Below the pieces are notes generated by a model. It was given only the letters and a program-made list of their open reading frames with translations. It was not told where the DNA came from and did no database searches. From Dendrobium chrysotoxum (lineage: Eukaryota > Streptophyta > Magnoliopsida > Asparagales > Orchidaceae): 64,000 bases of DNA. The translations under genes and the position numbers were made by a program. How positions within the stretch are numbered: position 1 is the first letter of the stretch; each line of letters starts with the position of its first letter. Of the stretch, positions 33,986-45,775 are shown one piece after another. Location: assembly GCA_019925795.1 (NCBI GenBank), contig CM034313.1:88691663-88755662 (forward strand). The letters are read 5' to 3'.

Positions 33986-34910
33986 AAATCACCTACTGAA
34001 TAACAACGGAATGCCTCAACTGTCAGAAAGCCAGAATGAGAGAAAAAAGAGGAAAAACCGCTAACTTCTGTGCAAAAGGAGGGGCGCCGAGTCAAGTAGG
34101 GAAAATCACCTACTCAAAAACGGTGGAAGGCCTGAAAATGCCAGAAACTAGAGGGGAGAAGAGAGGAATACTCTAACTTCTGCGCAAAGGGAGGGGCGCT
34201 GAGTCAAGTAGGGAAAATCACCTACTCAAAAACGGCGGAAGGCCTCAAAATGCCAGAAACTAGAGGGGAGGAGAGGAATACTCTAACTTCTGCGCAAAGG
34301 GAGGGGCGCCGAGTTAAGTAGGGAAAGTCACCTACTCAAAAACGGCGGAAAGCCTCAAAATGCCAAAAGCCAGAGGGAGAAAGGAAGAAGGGGCGAGTTT
34401 CTACTATGCCCTGGGGGGTCTATTTATAGTTTTCTTTAAGGGGGGGAGGATTCCAAAATTCTATTAAATTCCCTGAAAATTTTCAAATTTTTTGGAATTT
34501 TTTGGTATTTTTTGGGATTTTTTAATCCCATGTGGGACCCACAAATAAAAAAAAAAATTTTTTTTTTAATTAACCGCGCCCCGCGCGGACGCGCCCCGCG
34601 CGGACGCGCCGTATGGCGCGGGCGCCGCCGCCGGCGGCGGCCGGCCGGCCGGTTCGGCCGCCTACGCGTTCCCGGGCTCCGATTTCGGGCCCGGACGGTC
34701 CAAATTTGACGTTTTTGGCAACCAGGATACGTTTTTCGACGTTCCGGACTCAATTTTGACACTTTCGGAGCTCAACGGGGCCTATATGATCAAGTTCGAG
34801 CAAACATTTACTTTTTGGAACGTAAATTTTTGCAATTTTGCCAAAGTGAAAAGCCGACACATATATTTTTGGACTCCTGGAGCTTTGACGTCCAAAAATA
34901 GGGGGGCAAC
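33986..34910 (+). mobile_element. Orphan 3' non-coding end of a Tat-type element
   Basis: Contains four 112-bp repeats (GTCAAG/GTTAAG landmarks at 34091, 34203 and 34313), an antisense TATA box (TATAAATA on the minus strand, 34421-34428), a GC-rich palindromic stretch (34575-34670), and the polypurine tract ATAGGGGGGCAAC right before the LTR at 34911. Its own gag and 5' part are missing; it was cut off at the inverted junction. Confidence 0.82.
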
Positions 34911-35914
34911 TGATACGTCATCAAAAAATTATCTTGATCTGGCACGAATCTCGAGGAAAAACTCAAGTTGGAAACTTCAAAAATTATTTTGGAGACCATT
35001 TAAACTCCGATTTTAACAAACTTATAGTCGAACTGAGCGTCTCGGAAATACGAATCCAACGACACCAAATTCGACTCAATCCGAGCCCAAGTGAGTCCAA
35101 ATCAAGTACCCGAAGTGCTGTTGGAAGCATCAAACAACAATTTGAGTTACCAAACGGTCTCCGATTTTGACGAGCTTATACTCGAATCGAGCGGCTCGAC
35201 GAGACGAATCCAACGAGTCCATGATCACAGAATTCTTATATCATTAAAACCTTCAAATTCTTGATAAACGGTTCACGATCAAGGGATTCAATATCGACCG
35301 TTCATCCGGATCACTCTTTATTTGCCCTTGATCCCTCACATATTTACGGGCTATGCCACTCCAGAAAAACTATAAATAGCCCCTCATTTCTCTTAAGAGA
35401 GGACCCAAGCCAAGAAGAGAAGGAAGAGAAGAGAAGAGAAGCCCAGGAGGGAATAACTCCTCCTCGACCACCGCCGGAACACCGCCGGAACACCACCGAA
35501 GCACGACCAGGCGCCCGAGGGACGCCGGAGCTCTACCCGACACGGGAGCAACGTCGGAATTCTGCCCGACGCCGGAATTCTACCCGACGCCCGAGTGACG
35601 CCGGACTTCTTTCCAAGTGACGCCGGAATTCTGCCGGACATTCAAGTGACGTCGAAATTCTGCTTGTCCTTATAATTGATACTCATTGTAATCTGATCGT
35701 CCTGAATTTAACGGACGAATCAGTCGCGTGTACTTCAAACAACACTAGTGGAACTCTTTCAACTGGGCGTGGCCCCGTGATTTTTTCCCTTTTCAGGGTT
35801 TTTCGCGTAAAAATCCTGGTGTTACTATTTCGATTCTGTTTGTGTGCTGGATATACGTACAACGCTGAGACGGAAAATTAAAATCTATCGCCGCGTATAT
35901 TTGAGTCCGCAACA
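34911..35914 (+). mobile_element. 5' LTR of the gag-pol element
   Basis: 1004 bp, TGATACGTCATC to GAGTCCGCAACA. Sense TATAAATA sits in the ACTATAAATAGCCCC context near 35370. It also has a polypurine tract on its left, so it has been used as a 3' LTR by the orphan end at 33986-34910 as well. Confidence 0.92.
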
Positions 35915-35917
35915 GTT

Positions 35918-35927
35918 TGGCGCCGTC
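35918..35927 (+). other. Primer-binding site, tRNA-Asp type
   Basis: TGGCGCCGTC begins 3 bp after the LTR and is complementary to the 3' end of tRNA-Asp (GACGGCGCCA), a primer used by Tat-lineage elements. The same site is at 45728-45737. Confidence 0.75.
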
Positions 35928-35965
35928 TATGGGAATCTTATCCCACAACTTCAAGTATTGCTACG

Positions 35966-37560
35966 ATGGTCAACAGGCGTAGCAGTCACCTCATAGGAGC
36001 CTCCCGCTCTCATTCTCTTCAATCCAGAAATCAGTCTATGAATCATAGACATCCGATATCTGCCTCTTTACACCCCGGGGGCAAAACGCACCTGGAGAGG
36101 GGACCTCGGGACCCTCCATAGAAGAGAGAATTCGAAAGATGGAAGAATCTCAAAACGAGATCCTACAACTCTTGCGAGAGACTCGACAGCCGACCCTAGC
36201 ACCTCAGGAGGAGATTCTTCTCCCTTGAGATCCACCCCGTGTCGAAGCTGTTCAGATTGAACATCTTCAGGCTGAGAATCCTCTTCCTCCACCCAGGAGG
36301 CGTTCGCAGTCACGTCAAGAGAACGAGCTGGCTGATACAGCAAGTTCTACCCATCCTCCACACGCAAGTCAGTAATCTCGCCTTCCTCAAGACCTCCCTG
36401 AGGAGCTAGCCCAACCTCACATTGTCGAGCTCCCTCGCAATGCCCTACGCCACGAACTGTGACGATTAGTCAGGGAGGAATTCCCTACAGGAGGCATAAG
36501 GCAACCTCTTCGTCAGTGGGACTTCCAGGAGTCGTCACCCCTGGCAGAAGCCATTCTTCAACACCCTATTCCAGCTGGCTTTAAGCTGCCAAGCATTGAA
36601 TCCTATGATGGGACATCCGACCCGTACGAGCACATCGACCATTACAGGACCATCATGCATATTCAACGGGCTTCAGATGCACTCCTTTGCTAGGTTTTCC
36701 CTGCTACTCTTAAAGGACAAGCTCGAACATGGTTCTATTCACTCCCAGCCGGAACGATCCCCACATTTGTCAAATTGGCCAAAGTATTTGTCGAACAGTT
36801 CGTAGCCAACCGAAGAATTGCTAAGGATTCTTCTCACCTTTCTGGGATTCGTCAGAATGAGGGAGAATCATTGAAAGAGTACTTTCAGCAGTTTTCTATT
36901 GAGGCTCGACAAATCCCAGGAGTAGACCCAGAATTGCTCAGAGGGGTCTTTCTTGGAGGACTTCGTCCTGGCCCCTTCTATTCGGCACTCATGCGCGATA
37001 CTATTCACTCATATGCCGATCTGATCCATCGTGTGGAAGCACAGATATCAGCAGATGAGGCAATAAACGCTCACAGAAAATAGTTCGAGCAACCCACTGG
37101 AAAGCGCAAGGGAGCACCTGAAATGGACAATTCAACATCACAACGGAAAAAGCAAGGGAAGAGCAATCTACCTCCTAAACCCCCACTGCCACGACGAGAA
37201 CCCCGATGGGAGAAGGAGTACACTCCGCTCAACACCTCTCGAGCAAACGTGTTGATGGCGATTCAAGATCAGGACAAAGTGAAGTGGCCGCATCCTTTGA
37301 AGCCGAATACAGGAAACCAAGATCAGTACTGCCACTTTCATCGTAGTCGTGGCCACACTACTGAATCCTGTAGGCAACTTAAGGAGGAGATTGAAAGACT
37401 CATCCGTCAGGGCTATCTTCGATAGTTTATTGGGAATCCACCTACCCGAGAAGAAACTCATCCCACTAGGGGGCAGAATCAACCACAAAGACAGCCAGTG
37501 AATAACCGGATAACGGTTGGTGAAATTGAAACAATCGCAGGACGCCCCTTACTATCCGAC
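35966..37560 (+). pseudogene. gag part of the Tat-type polyprotein, decayed
   Basis: Homologous throughout to the gag copies A-C. A one-base loss in the CCCCGGGGG run near 36077 shifts the frame from that of the ATG to the one used by pol. Many stops follow (for example at 36118, in TTTGCTAGG near 36690, in AAAATAGTTC near 37080 and CGATAGTTT near 37422), most at positions where the sister copies have CAG or CGA. Beyond the VGEIE residues the frame continues into TIAGRPLLSDQVF and the protease, unlike the gag-only copies. Not translatable as it stands. Confidence 0.85.
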
Positions 37561-40500
37561 CAAGTCTTTCTAACTGTGGAAGAAAATCCAACTCCAAAAA
37601 AAGCTCGTATCGATCATTCCATCACGTTCAATGATTCCGACTTGGAAGGAGTAAAAACCCCCCATTAAGATCCGCTTGTCATAAACGCAGGCATTGGTGA
37701 CCCGTGTTACAATGTCAAAAAAATTCTTGTAGACAACGGAAGCTCCGTAGATGTCATATTCTAATCTACTTTCCTCAACATGGGTCTCTCAAGAGAAAAA
37801 CTTCAACCTGCTGCAGGTCCTTTATATGGATTTGATAATCGACCTGTACAAGCAGAAGGAATAATCAGTCTCCCGGTAGTCCTTGGAGAATTTCCTCGAC
37901 AGAGTACACACTCCATTCAATTCATCGTGGTAAAGTCAGAGTCAGCTTATAATGCCATCTTCAGGAGACCGCTCCAGTCAATTTTTGGGATCATCGCATC
38001 CATTCCTCACCTCAAGCTGAAGTTCCATACCCCATCAGGAGTCGGTGTTGTATGCGGAGATCAACAAATAGCACAGACCTGCTATCTTAGGCAGATCAAG
38101 TCTCATCCGACAATTACCCTGAGCATCGAGGACTTTGATCTACGGAGCGAAGATATTCCTCAGAGAGCTTCCCCTGTGGAAGACCTTACTACTGTATCTA
38201 TCTCTGAAGAGCATCCTTCAAAGACAGTGCGAATTGGATCACTGCTCTCAGATGATGAGAAGAAAAACTTTACAGCTTTTCTACGAGAAAATCAGGATAT
38301 TTTTGCATGGAGTCCAGCGGATATGCCTGGAATTGACCCTGAAGTGATCGTTCACTCCCTCAAAGTCAATCCAACGTGCAAACCGATTATCCAGAAGAAG
38401 AGAAACTTTGCACCAGATCGCCAGCAAGCAATTGAACAAGAAGTAGATAAGCTTTTAGAAGCTGGATTCATACGAGAGGTGCACTATCCTACTTGGTTAG
38501 CAAATATTGTCATGGTGCGGAAGGGAAGTGGAGCTTGGAGAATGTGTATAGATTACACTGATCTCAATAAAGCTTGCCCAAAGGATAGTTTCCCGCTCCC
38601 TCGCATCGATCAATTAGTTGATACCACCTCTGGTCATCAGATGTTGAGCTTTATGGATGCCTACTCCGGCTACAACCAAATAAAAATGAATCCTGCTGAT
38701 GAAGAAGCAACAGCTTTTCAAACAGACAAAGGATTGTACTGCTACCGGGTGATGCCCTTCGGGCTCAAAAATGCTGGAGCAACTTATCAGCGTCTCATGA
38801 ATAAAGTTTTCAAAAGCCTTATTGGACGTACTATGGAGGTGTACGTAGACGATATGTTGGTAAAAAGTCTGGAAAAAACCCAACATATCTCTGACCTGAA
38901 ACAATGTTTTCACTTGTTAAGGCATTACAATATGCGACTCAACCCCGCTAAATGTGCTTTTGGAGTCGCTTCTGGAAAGTTTTTAGGGTTTATGGTAACC
39001 CATAGAGGAATCGAAGCCAATCCGGAGAAGATCAAGGCACTAAGGGACATGGTGCCGCCAAAGAACATCAAGGAGGTCCAAAGGCTGAATGGGAGAATTA
39101 CGGCACTATCTCGTTTCCTGGCACGTTCAAGAGACAAATATCTGCCCTTCTTCAAGATACTTAGAGGTGCTCGTAGCTCCGGGTTTCAATGGACAGATGA
39201 ATGTCAAGAAGCCTTTGAACAATTACGAAAGTATTTGGCATCCCCGCCACTACTTTCTAAACCAATACCAGGAGAGAGATTGTATTTGTATATGGCTGTA
39301 TCTATCCAAGCCATTAGTTCAGTTCTGGTCCGAGAAGAAAATGCTATACAACGTCCTATCTACTATGTTAGTAAGATTTTATCTGAAGTAGAGGGACGTT
39401 ACCCTTTGGCAGATAAGACAGCATTGGCATTAGTTTATTCCGCCAGAAAACTACGCCCTTACTTTCAAGCCCATTCAATTGGAGTTTACACGAATCTGCC
39501 GCTAAAAAGCATTCTGCAAAAGCCAGAAGCATCAGGCAGGCTTGTTAAGTGGTCTGTAGAACTCGAAGAATTTGATATCCACTACTTGCCTAGACCTGAT
39601 ATTAAATCTCAAGCACTAGCAGATTTCATAGTTGAATGCACCGTTCCAGTATCTGATGTACAACCAAGTGCTTCACCTTCTTCTCCATACTGGATGTTGT
39701 ATGTCGATGGAGCTTCAGGAAGTTCCGGGGCTGGGGCTGGAATTTTATTAATCTCTCCACATAAGGTTACCCTTGAGTATGGGCTTCGACTCAAGTTCCC
39801 GGCAACCAACAACATAGTAGAATACGAGGCCCTTATTGCTGGGTTAAGACTAGCAATTGACTGTGAAGTCCAGAACCTAATAGCCCACACTGATTCCCAA
39901 CTAGTCGCCTCTCAGGTGGAGGGGGATTTTGATATTCACAACCCACAATTGGCTCAATATTGTAGCATTGTAAGGCTACTCTTAGCCCGTATAGGGGAGC
40001 ATCAAATCATACATATCCTCCGAGAACAAAATGCAAGAGCAGACGCTCTTTCTAAACTTGCTACATCAACAACGGGGGACATCTATAAGAGAAGATGTAT
40101 CGAGGAAATCTACTTTCCAAGCATTCAGGGTCCATGGGTCATACAGTCAATTGACGAGCCAAGAGAGATGTCTTGGATCGAACCCATCTTGTCTTTTCTG
40201 AAAGATGGGGTACTACCCGAAGATCCTATAGCTGCAATACGACTTTGGAGACGAGCTGCAAATTTCACCATTATCAGCAACGAGTTGTATAAGCGCTCCT
40301 TCATTGGGCCATACCTCAAGTGTCTCCCACCATCAGAAGCTGATTACGCGCTTCGGGAAGTTCATTCAGGAGTATGTGGAGAACATCTGGGAGGAAGAGC
40401 GTTAGCTTACAAGATCATGAGACATAGATTCTATTGGCCTACAATGAAACAGGATGCACTTGAATTCACACGAAAGTGTGAAAACTGTCAACTGCATTCT

Positions 40501-41408
40501 AACCTCACTCATACACCCGCTCTGGAGCTTGCATCCCTTCAAAGCCCCTGGCCTTTTGCCCAATGGGGATTGATATAATGGGACATTTTCCCATAGCGAC
40601 TGGACAGCAAAAATTCATTATTTTGGCTGTAGATTACTTCACCAAATGGGTGGAGGCAGAACCTTTGGCGAAGATTACTGAAGCAAATGCCAAGCAATTT
40701 TTATGGAAGAACATAATATGTCGTTTTGGCATTCCCGCAAAAATTATCACTGATAACGGGACACAATTCATCGGGAAGATCTTTACATCTTTTTGTAGGA
40801 ATTTTCACATTCAGCTCATTCACACAGCTGTTGCCCATCCTCAAACTAATGGGCAAACAGAGGTTACAAACCGAACAATCCTGAAAGGGCTGAAGACACG
40901 TCTAGGGAAGCCTGGGGGGCAATGGGCCGAAGAACTCCCCAATATCCTCTGGGCTTATCGGACCACCGCTAGAACTCCTACAGGAGAAACCCCATATAAC
41001 CTTTGCTTTGGTACAGAAGCAATCATACCGGTTGATATCGGAGTTCCTAGCCACAGAGTTCAGACTTTCGACTTCAAAAGTAACGAGGAGAAGCTTAGAG
41101 CAAATTTGGATCTCCTCCCATAAGTAAGAGATGAAGCCTCACTCAGAACCGCTGCATACCACCAAAGAGTTGCCCGTCACTACAATCGAAGGGTGAAACC
41201 TCGCCCTATCACTATTGGGGACTTAGTACTACGAAGCATTGAAGCTGCTGGAAAAGGCCCTCAGCGAAATAAGCTCTCCCCCCTCTAGGAAGGTCCTTAT
41301 TTGGTACTGGCTATGGTCAAGCCTGGAACCTTCAAACTGAAGGATGCTGGTGGAAAAATGCTTCCCCGAACTTGAAACGTGGGCAATCTTCGTAAATATT
41401 ATCAGTAG
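37561..41408 (+). pseudogene. Tat-lineage gypsy pol: protease, RT, RNase H, second RNase H, integrase (broken)
   Basis: A long open stretch, 37780-40578 (932 codons), continues in another frame to 41408. In order: aspartic protease (VDNGSS, before two stops, just ahead of 37780); RT with CIDYTDLNKACPKDSFPLPRI, MPFGLKNAGATYQR and YVDDML (38842-38859); Ty3-type RNase H (about 39280-39600); a second, archaeal-like RNase H (YVDGASGSSGAGAG to HTDSQL, about 39690-40070), the hallmark of the Tat lineage; the integrase zinc finger (HxxxH and CENC, 40350-40510); and the integrase core (VDYFTKW, TDNGTQF, NGQTEVTN). A single-base frameshift at about 40566 separates the zinc finger from the catalytic core, and stops at 41121, 41286 and 41373 break the C-terminal part. 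The element is therefore non-functional now, though RT motifs remain intact. Confidence 0.92.
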
Positions 41409-41639
41409 GAGTTGATACTGCTATCTATCTATGTGTTATGTTTATCTTATATTTTATCTTCTCCTGTAGTCATATTATAAAGTTTTTCGTACATCCCTTA
41501 TGTGTTGATTATAGAAGAACTTTTTTCTTGTATCCCTAAGTTATTCTAGGGAACTGCTATCTCATATTACGAAGCAATATGATATTCACTTTGTCGTGCT
41601 AATGTTTCTTCTCTCCAAACTCTTTTTCTGTGATTCGAG

Positions 41640-41900
41640 AAGTACACAATCTATATTGTATCTCAATCACTGAATGATCAATCCCAGGGGGATTTGATCT
41701 GACCTCTTCCGCACAGGTTAATATCATCAAGCAAATGCTTTGACTAACAACCTCGGATAGGTCAAGTATCCTAGGAGGATATCTTGAATATCAAAATCAT
41801 TTGATGATCAATCCCAAAGGGAGTTGATCTGACCTTTTTCCGGACAGGTTAAGGGTATCGAGCAAATGCTTTCACTAATAACCCCGGATAGGTCAAAATC
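41640..41900 (+). repeat. Two diverged 86-bp-type units in the gag-pol element
   Basis: GACCTCTTCCGCACAGG (about 41701) and GACCTTTTTCCGGACAGG (about 41830) each lead into AACAACCTCGGATAGG-like sequence. These are single ancestral-looking copies of the unit that is tandemly expanded in the gag-only family. 41409-41640 and 41900-42126 are AT-rich with no other feature. Confidence 0.75.
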
Positions 41901-42126
41901 TTTAAAGAAAAGGAATGCCTCACATTTGTTCAAGTCAAAAGAGAGCTCATTAAAATCCAAACTGAAGTAAAACTAAGTAAATTTCATTTGCATGTGAGAA
42001 AAGAACATCAACAACATCTTTATATATCACTGAACATCAAGTACACCAGATAGAAACATCAACATCGAGCATATATACAAGCACTATAAAGAAAGCAAAG
42101 AGATACAAAACTACATCAAAGACACC

Positions 42127-43805
42127 CTATAGAATCTCAACATCATCCTCGTCCTCCTCCAAGGCAAAAGCTCGCTGCAACTCACTCTCCAGCTCTTCAC
42201 CACCAGAGTCTGAAGAAGCATCACTAGAAGCCTGGCTGGGAGTCAGTCCCTCGATCTCTGCTCCGGTCTTGCGATGTACTGTCCGAACACCCTTCATGAA
42301 GCCCCTGATGAAGCCATCCTCTGCGCACTCTGCCTCCAAGGCCTTCACCTCCACATCATAAATATGACTGCGAGCCTCCTGAATGTGGTCCTCAATAATG
42401 ATCTTGAAAGCATAAGATTTCTTGAACTCTTCAATAACTGCTGACGGCAACTGCTGGGCCTCCTTCTCGGACAGTACACTCTGAAGCCTCTCATTCTCAG
42501 CCTCAAGGACTTGCTGAGCCTTTTCCTGCTGCTTGATCGTCGCTTGTGCCTCCACCAACTCTATATGCAGACGATCCATCCATTCATTCTGAGAAGAGAC
42601 TGAAGTAATCTTGTTCGCCAACTCAGTTCTGCATCCCTCAAGCTGATCCTCCACCACCTTCATCTCCTTCACTTTACTGTCATATTTCTTCTTGTACTCT
42701 CCCTGAAGGTATTTAACCTTTACAAACTCTTTGTTCCAATCGTTCAGAGTCTTGGTCATCTCAAGCTTGAAATCAGAATACTGAGACAAGAAAAATATCA
42801 GAAATATATTCCTTAAAAAATGTAAAAAAGGAGAAGAAGTGAAGGAGAACTCACCAACTCCTCAGCCCGTCGGCGGCCGATGCACTGATGATTTAACACA
42901 TCCTCTGGGATATATGACTTGGATGAAGAAGCTCGGGGACCTTTGCTAACAACTGTCAAAACTTCATCTGCCCTCTTCTTCCTCGATGCCTGCAAACCTT
43001 CCTCGCTCCCTGGTCGCTTGGAGTGGTTCTTTTGGGGGACCACTTCTGGAACTCTAGCAGACTTCTTCAACATTTGAGCATGTGATCTCCCTGCTTGAGT
43101 AGATAATCCGACCTTGAACAAGTACTCCTCATCTACATATCTACTCAAGTAACGCACCTCGTAGTGTAGAGCATCCAAATCAGGGAGTTTGAGTATCCTC
43201 AGCAAATCTTCTGCTCCGATGTGAAGAGGGACATGTAGCACTTTCAACTTTCCCCACTTCTCCTGAAGACCCCAATCATTCTGCACATAAAAGAAGTTGC
43301 TGATCCAACCTTTCGAGGGGTCTCGAGTGCGGATATCCAACCACTTGGACCTGAATGAAATACGTCCCTACGCATCGCTAAAGAGACACCCCATCCGAGA
43401 AAGGCACTCTGAGGAAAGTACCACTCCGCGGTCTCTGAAAAGCACGATCAGTCCCATCACGATCGACATTGCTCTGTAGGAAAATTGAGACAAGCATACC
43501 CCACAAAGTGTCAGAATGTCGATCAGTTCGGAGGAAGGAGGAAATCGTAGTCCCGCTCGCAGACTAAATTCATACACCGTCACGTATCCAGGGGGAGGAA
43601 AGCAGGCACGATCAGTTCTGGCCGGCACCTTCATCACCAAATCATTAGGAAAATGAAAATTTTTCCTAAATGAGATGAAGGAGTCCTCAGTGACGGTGGA
43701 AATCACATCGTCAGCCTTCGGCGCCTTCTGGGCCCTCTTTGGAACTTCAGACCGTTGCGCAGGACGGTCTTCTGAAGGAACTTTAGAGGAGGCGAGATCA
43801 CCCAT
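42127..43805 (-). pseudogene. Antisense additional ORF (aORF) of the Tat element, two exons, one stop
   Basis: Minus-strand coding join: exon 1 43805-42855, intron 42854-42781 (74 nt, GTGAG...CTCAG), exon 2 42780-42127, about 534 residues. A single in-frame TAG at 43368-43370 interrupts it. The N-terminal third has the PPPGYVTVYEFSLRAGLRFPP segment, which recalls the 'putative gypsy type transposon' (Transposase_28) domain of antisense ORFs in Tat elements. The middle is basic (KNHSKRPGSEEG, SRKKRADEV). Exon 2 is a long coiled coil (QQEKAQQVLEAENERLQ) with an acidic end. Antisense extra ORFs between pol and the 3' LTR are known in this lineage; their role is unknown. It is not a host gene: it lies between the pol and LTR of one element, with an element-specific promoter upstream. 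Confidence 0.8.
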
Positions 43806-43834
43806 TTTTGCTTCCTTCACTAAAGAGGAGCACA

Positions 43835-44095
43835 GATCTAAGTAGGGAAAATCACCTACGAAAGACTGCGGAAAGCCTCCGAAGTAGGAAAAAAAAGGGA
43901 GGAAGAACGGAGGGAGGAAGGGAGAAAGCCGCTAACTTCTGCGCAAAAAGAGGGGCGCCAAATCAAGTAGGGAAAATCACCTACTTAAGAATGGCGGAAA
44001 GCCTCAGAATGCCAAAAGCTAGAAAGCCAGAGGAAGAAGGGAAGAAGGGAAGGGGCGAGTTTTTACTAGGTCCTGGGGGGTCTATTTATAGTTTT
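43835..44095 (-). promoter_or_regulatory. Antisense promoter and 112-bp-repeat leader of the aORF
   Basis: On the minus strand CTATAAATAG (TATAAATA at 44083-44090) is followed about 30 bp later by a CT-rich stretch and two diverged 112-bp units (CACCTACT and GGCGCC landmarks) that end just before the aORF start at 43805. The order TATA, leader, ATG fits a dedicated antisense promoter. The transcription start itself is inferred, not shown. Confidence 0.6.
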
Positions 44096-44214
44096 CCTTA
44101 AGGGGGGGAGGATTCCAAAATTCTATTAAATTCACTGAAATTTTTCAAATTTTTCGGAATTTTTTGGGATTTTTTCGGAATTTTTCGGGCCCCATTTAAA
44201 AAAAAAAAAAAAAT

Positions 44215-44420
44215 TTTAACAAAATCGGCCGGCGGTTTCCCTAACCGCCGGCCAAGCGGCACGGCGAAAGGGCGCGGCCAGCCAAACCGCGCGGGCCCAG
44301 GCAAGCCGCAGGCGGGCCCAGGCGCAGGCCGCGGGCGGGCCCAGCGCGGGCCGCGGGCGCTCCGGCGCGGTTCTAGGCCGCCGGAGGCGGCGGCGGCGGC
44401 GGTGGCCGGCCGGTTCGGCC
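44215..44420. repeat. GC-rich palindromic segment near the 3' LTR
   Basis: Starts with a perfect hairpin: GGCCGGCGGTT (44227-44237), a 5-nt loop, AACCGCCGGCC (44243-44253). It continues as GGCGCGGGC-like runs and a GGC-repeat near 44385. Equivalent GC-rich blocks lie at 34575-34670 and 50150-50225. Confidence 0.7.
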
Positions 44421-44681
44421 GGTTCGGCCGCCTACCCGTTCCCGGGCTCCGATTATGGACCCGGACGGTCCAAATTTGACGTTTTTGGGGTCCCCGGACA
44501 CGTTTTTCGACGTTCTGGACTCAATTTTGACACTTTCGGAGCTCAACGGGGCCTCTATGATCAAGTTCGAGCAAACATTTAATTCTTGGAACGTAAATTT
44601 TTACGATTTTGCCAAAGTGAAAAGCCGACACATATATTTCTGGACTCCTGGAGCTTTGACGTCCAAAAATAGTGGGGCAAC

Positions 44682-45724
44682 TGATACGTCATCGAAAAAT
44701 AATCTTGATCGGGCACGAATATCGAGGAAAAACTCAAGTTGGAAACTTCAAAAATTATTTCGGAGACCATTTAAACTCCGATTTCAGCAAACTTATAGTC
44801 GAACTGAGAGTCTCGGAAATACGAATCCAACGACACAAAATTCAACTCAATCCGAGCCCAAGTGAGTCCATATCAAGTACCCGAAGCGCTGTTGGAAGCA
44901 TCAAACAGCTATTTGAGTTACCAAACGGTCTCCGATTTTGGCGAGCTTATAGTCGAATCGAGCAGCTCGACGAGACGAATCCAACGAGCCCAAGATCATA
45001 GAATTCTGATATCATTAAGACCATCAAATGCTTGATAAACGGTTCACGATCAAGGGATTCAATATCGGCCGTTCATCCGGATCACTCCCTATTTGCCCCT
45101 GATCCCTCACATATTTACGGGCTATGCCACTCCAGAAAAACTATAAATAGCCCCTCATTTCTCTTAAGAGGGGACCCAAGCCAAGAAGAGAAGAAGAGAA
45201 GAAGAAGAGAAGAGAAGCCTAGGAGGGAATAGCTCCTCCTCGACCACCGCCGGGACTCCGCCGGAACACCGCCGGAACTCCGCCGGAACACCGCCGGAAG
45301 CACCACCGAAGCACCACCAGGCGCCCGAGGGACGCCGGAGCTCTGCCCGACACGGGAGCAACGTCGAAATTCTGCCCGATGCTGGAATTCTACCTGACAC
45401 CCGAGTGACGCCGGACTTCTTTCCAAGTGACGCCAGAATTCTACCAGACACTCAAGTGACGTCAGAACTCTGCTTGTCCTTGTAACTGATACTCGTTGTA
45501 ATCTGATCGTCCTGAATTTAAAAGACGAATCAGCCGCGTGTACTTCAAACAACACTAGTGGAACTCTTTCAACTGGGCGTGGCCCCGTGGTTTTTTCCCT
45601 TTCCAGGGTTTTCCACGTAAAAATCCTGGTGTTACTATTTCGATTCTGTTTGTGTGCTGGATATACGTACAACGCTGAGATGGAAAATTAAAATCTATCG
45701 CCGCGTATATTTGAGTCCGCAACA
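44682..45724 (+). mobile_element. LTR shared by gag-pol element (3') and gag-only copy C (5')
   Basis: 1043 bp, TGATACGTCATC to GAGTCCGCAACA. A polypurine-like ATAGTGGGGCAAC precedes it and the primer-binding site TGGCGCCGTC (45728-45737) follows it, so it functions as the end of one unit and the start of the next. The extra length relative to 34911-35914 is mostly within the CACCGCCGGAA-type repeat region near 45245-45310. Confidence 0.92.
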
Positions 45725-45775
45725 GTTTGGCGCCGTCTGTGGGAATCTTATCCCACAACTTCAAGTATTGCTACG

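Noticed and set aside
34436..34762. Basic Arg/Pro-rich minus-strand frame near the GC block
   Set aside because: Shadow of the GC-rich palindromic stretch, not conserved as a frame in the equivalent regions at 44215 and 50150.
42127..43805. Antisense frames as a host coiled-coil gene
   Set aside because: They lie between pol and the 3' LTR of one element and are preceded by a promoter module shared with other copies; the frame is also interrupted by a stop.
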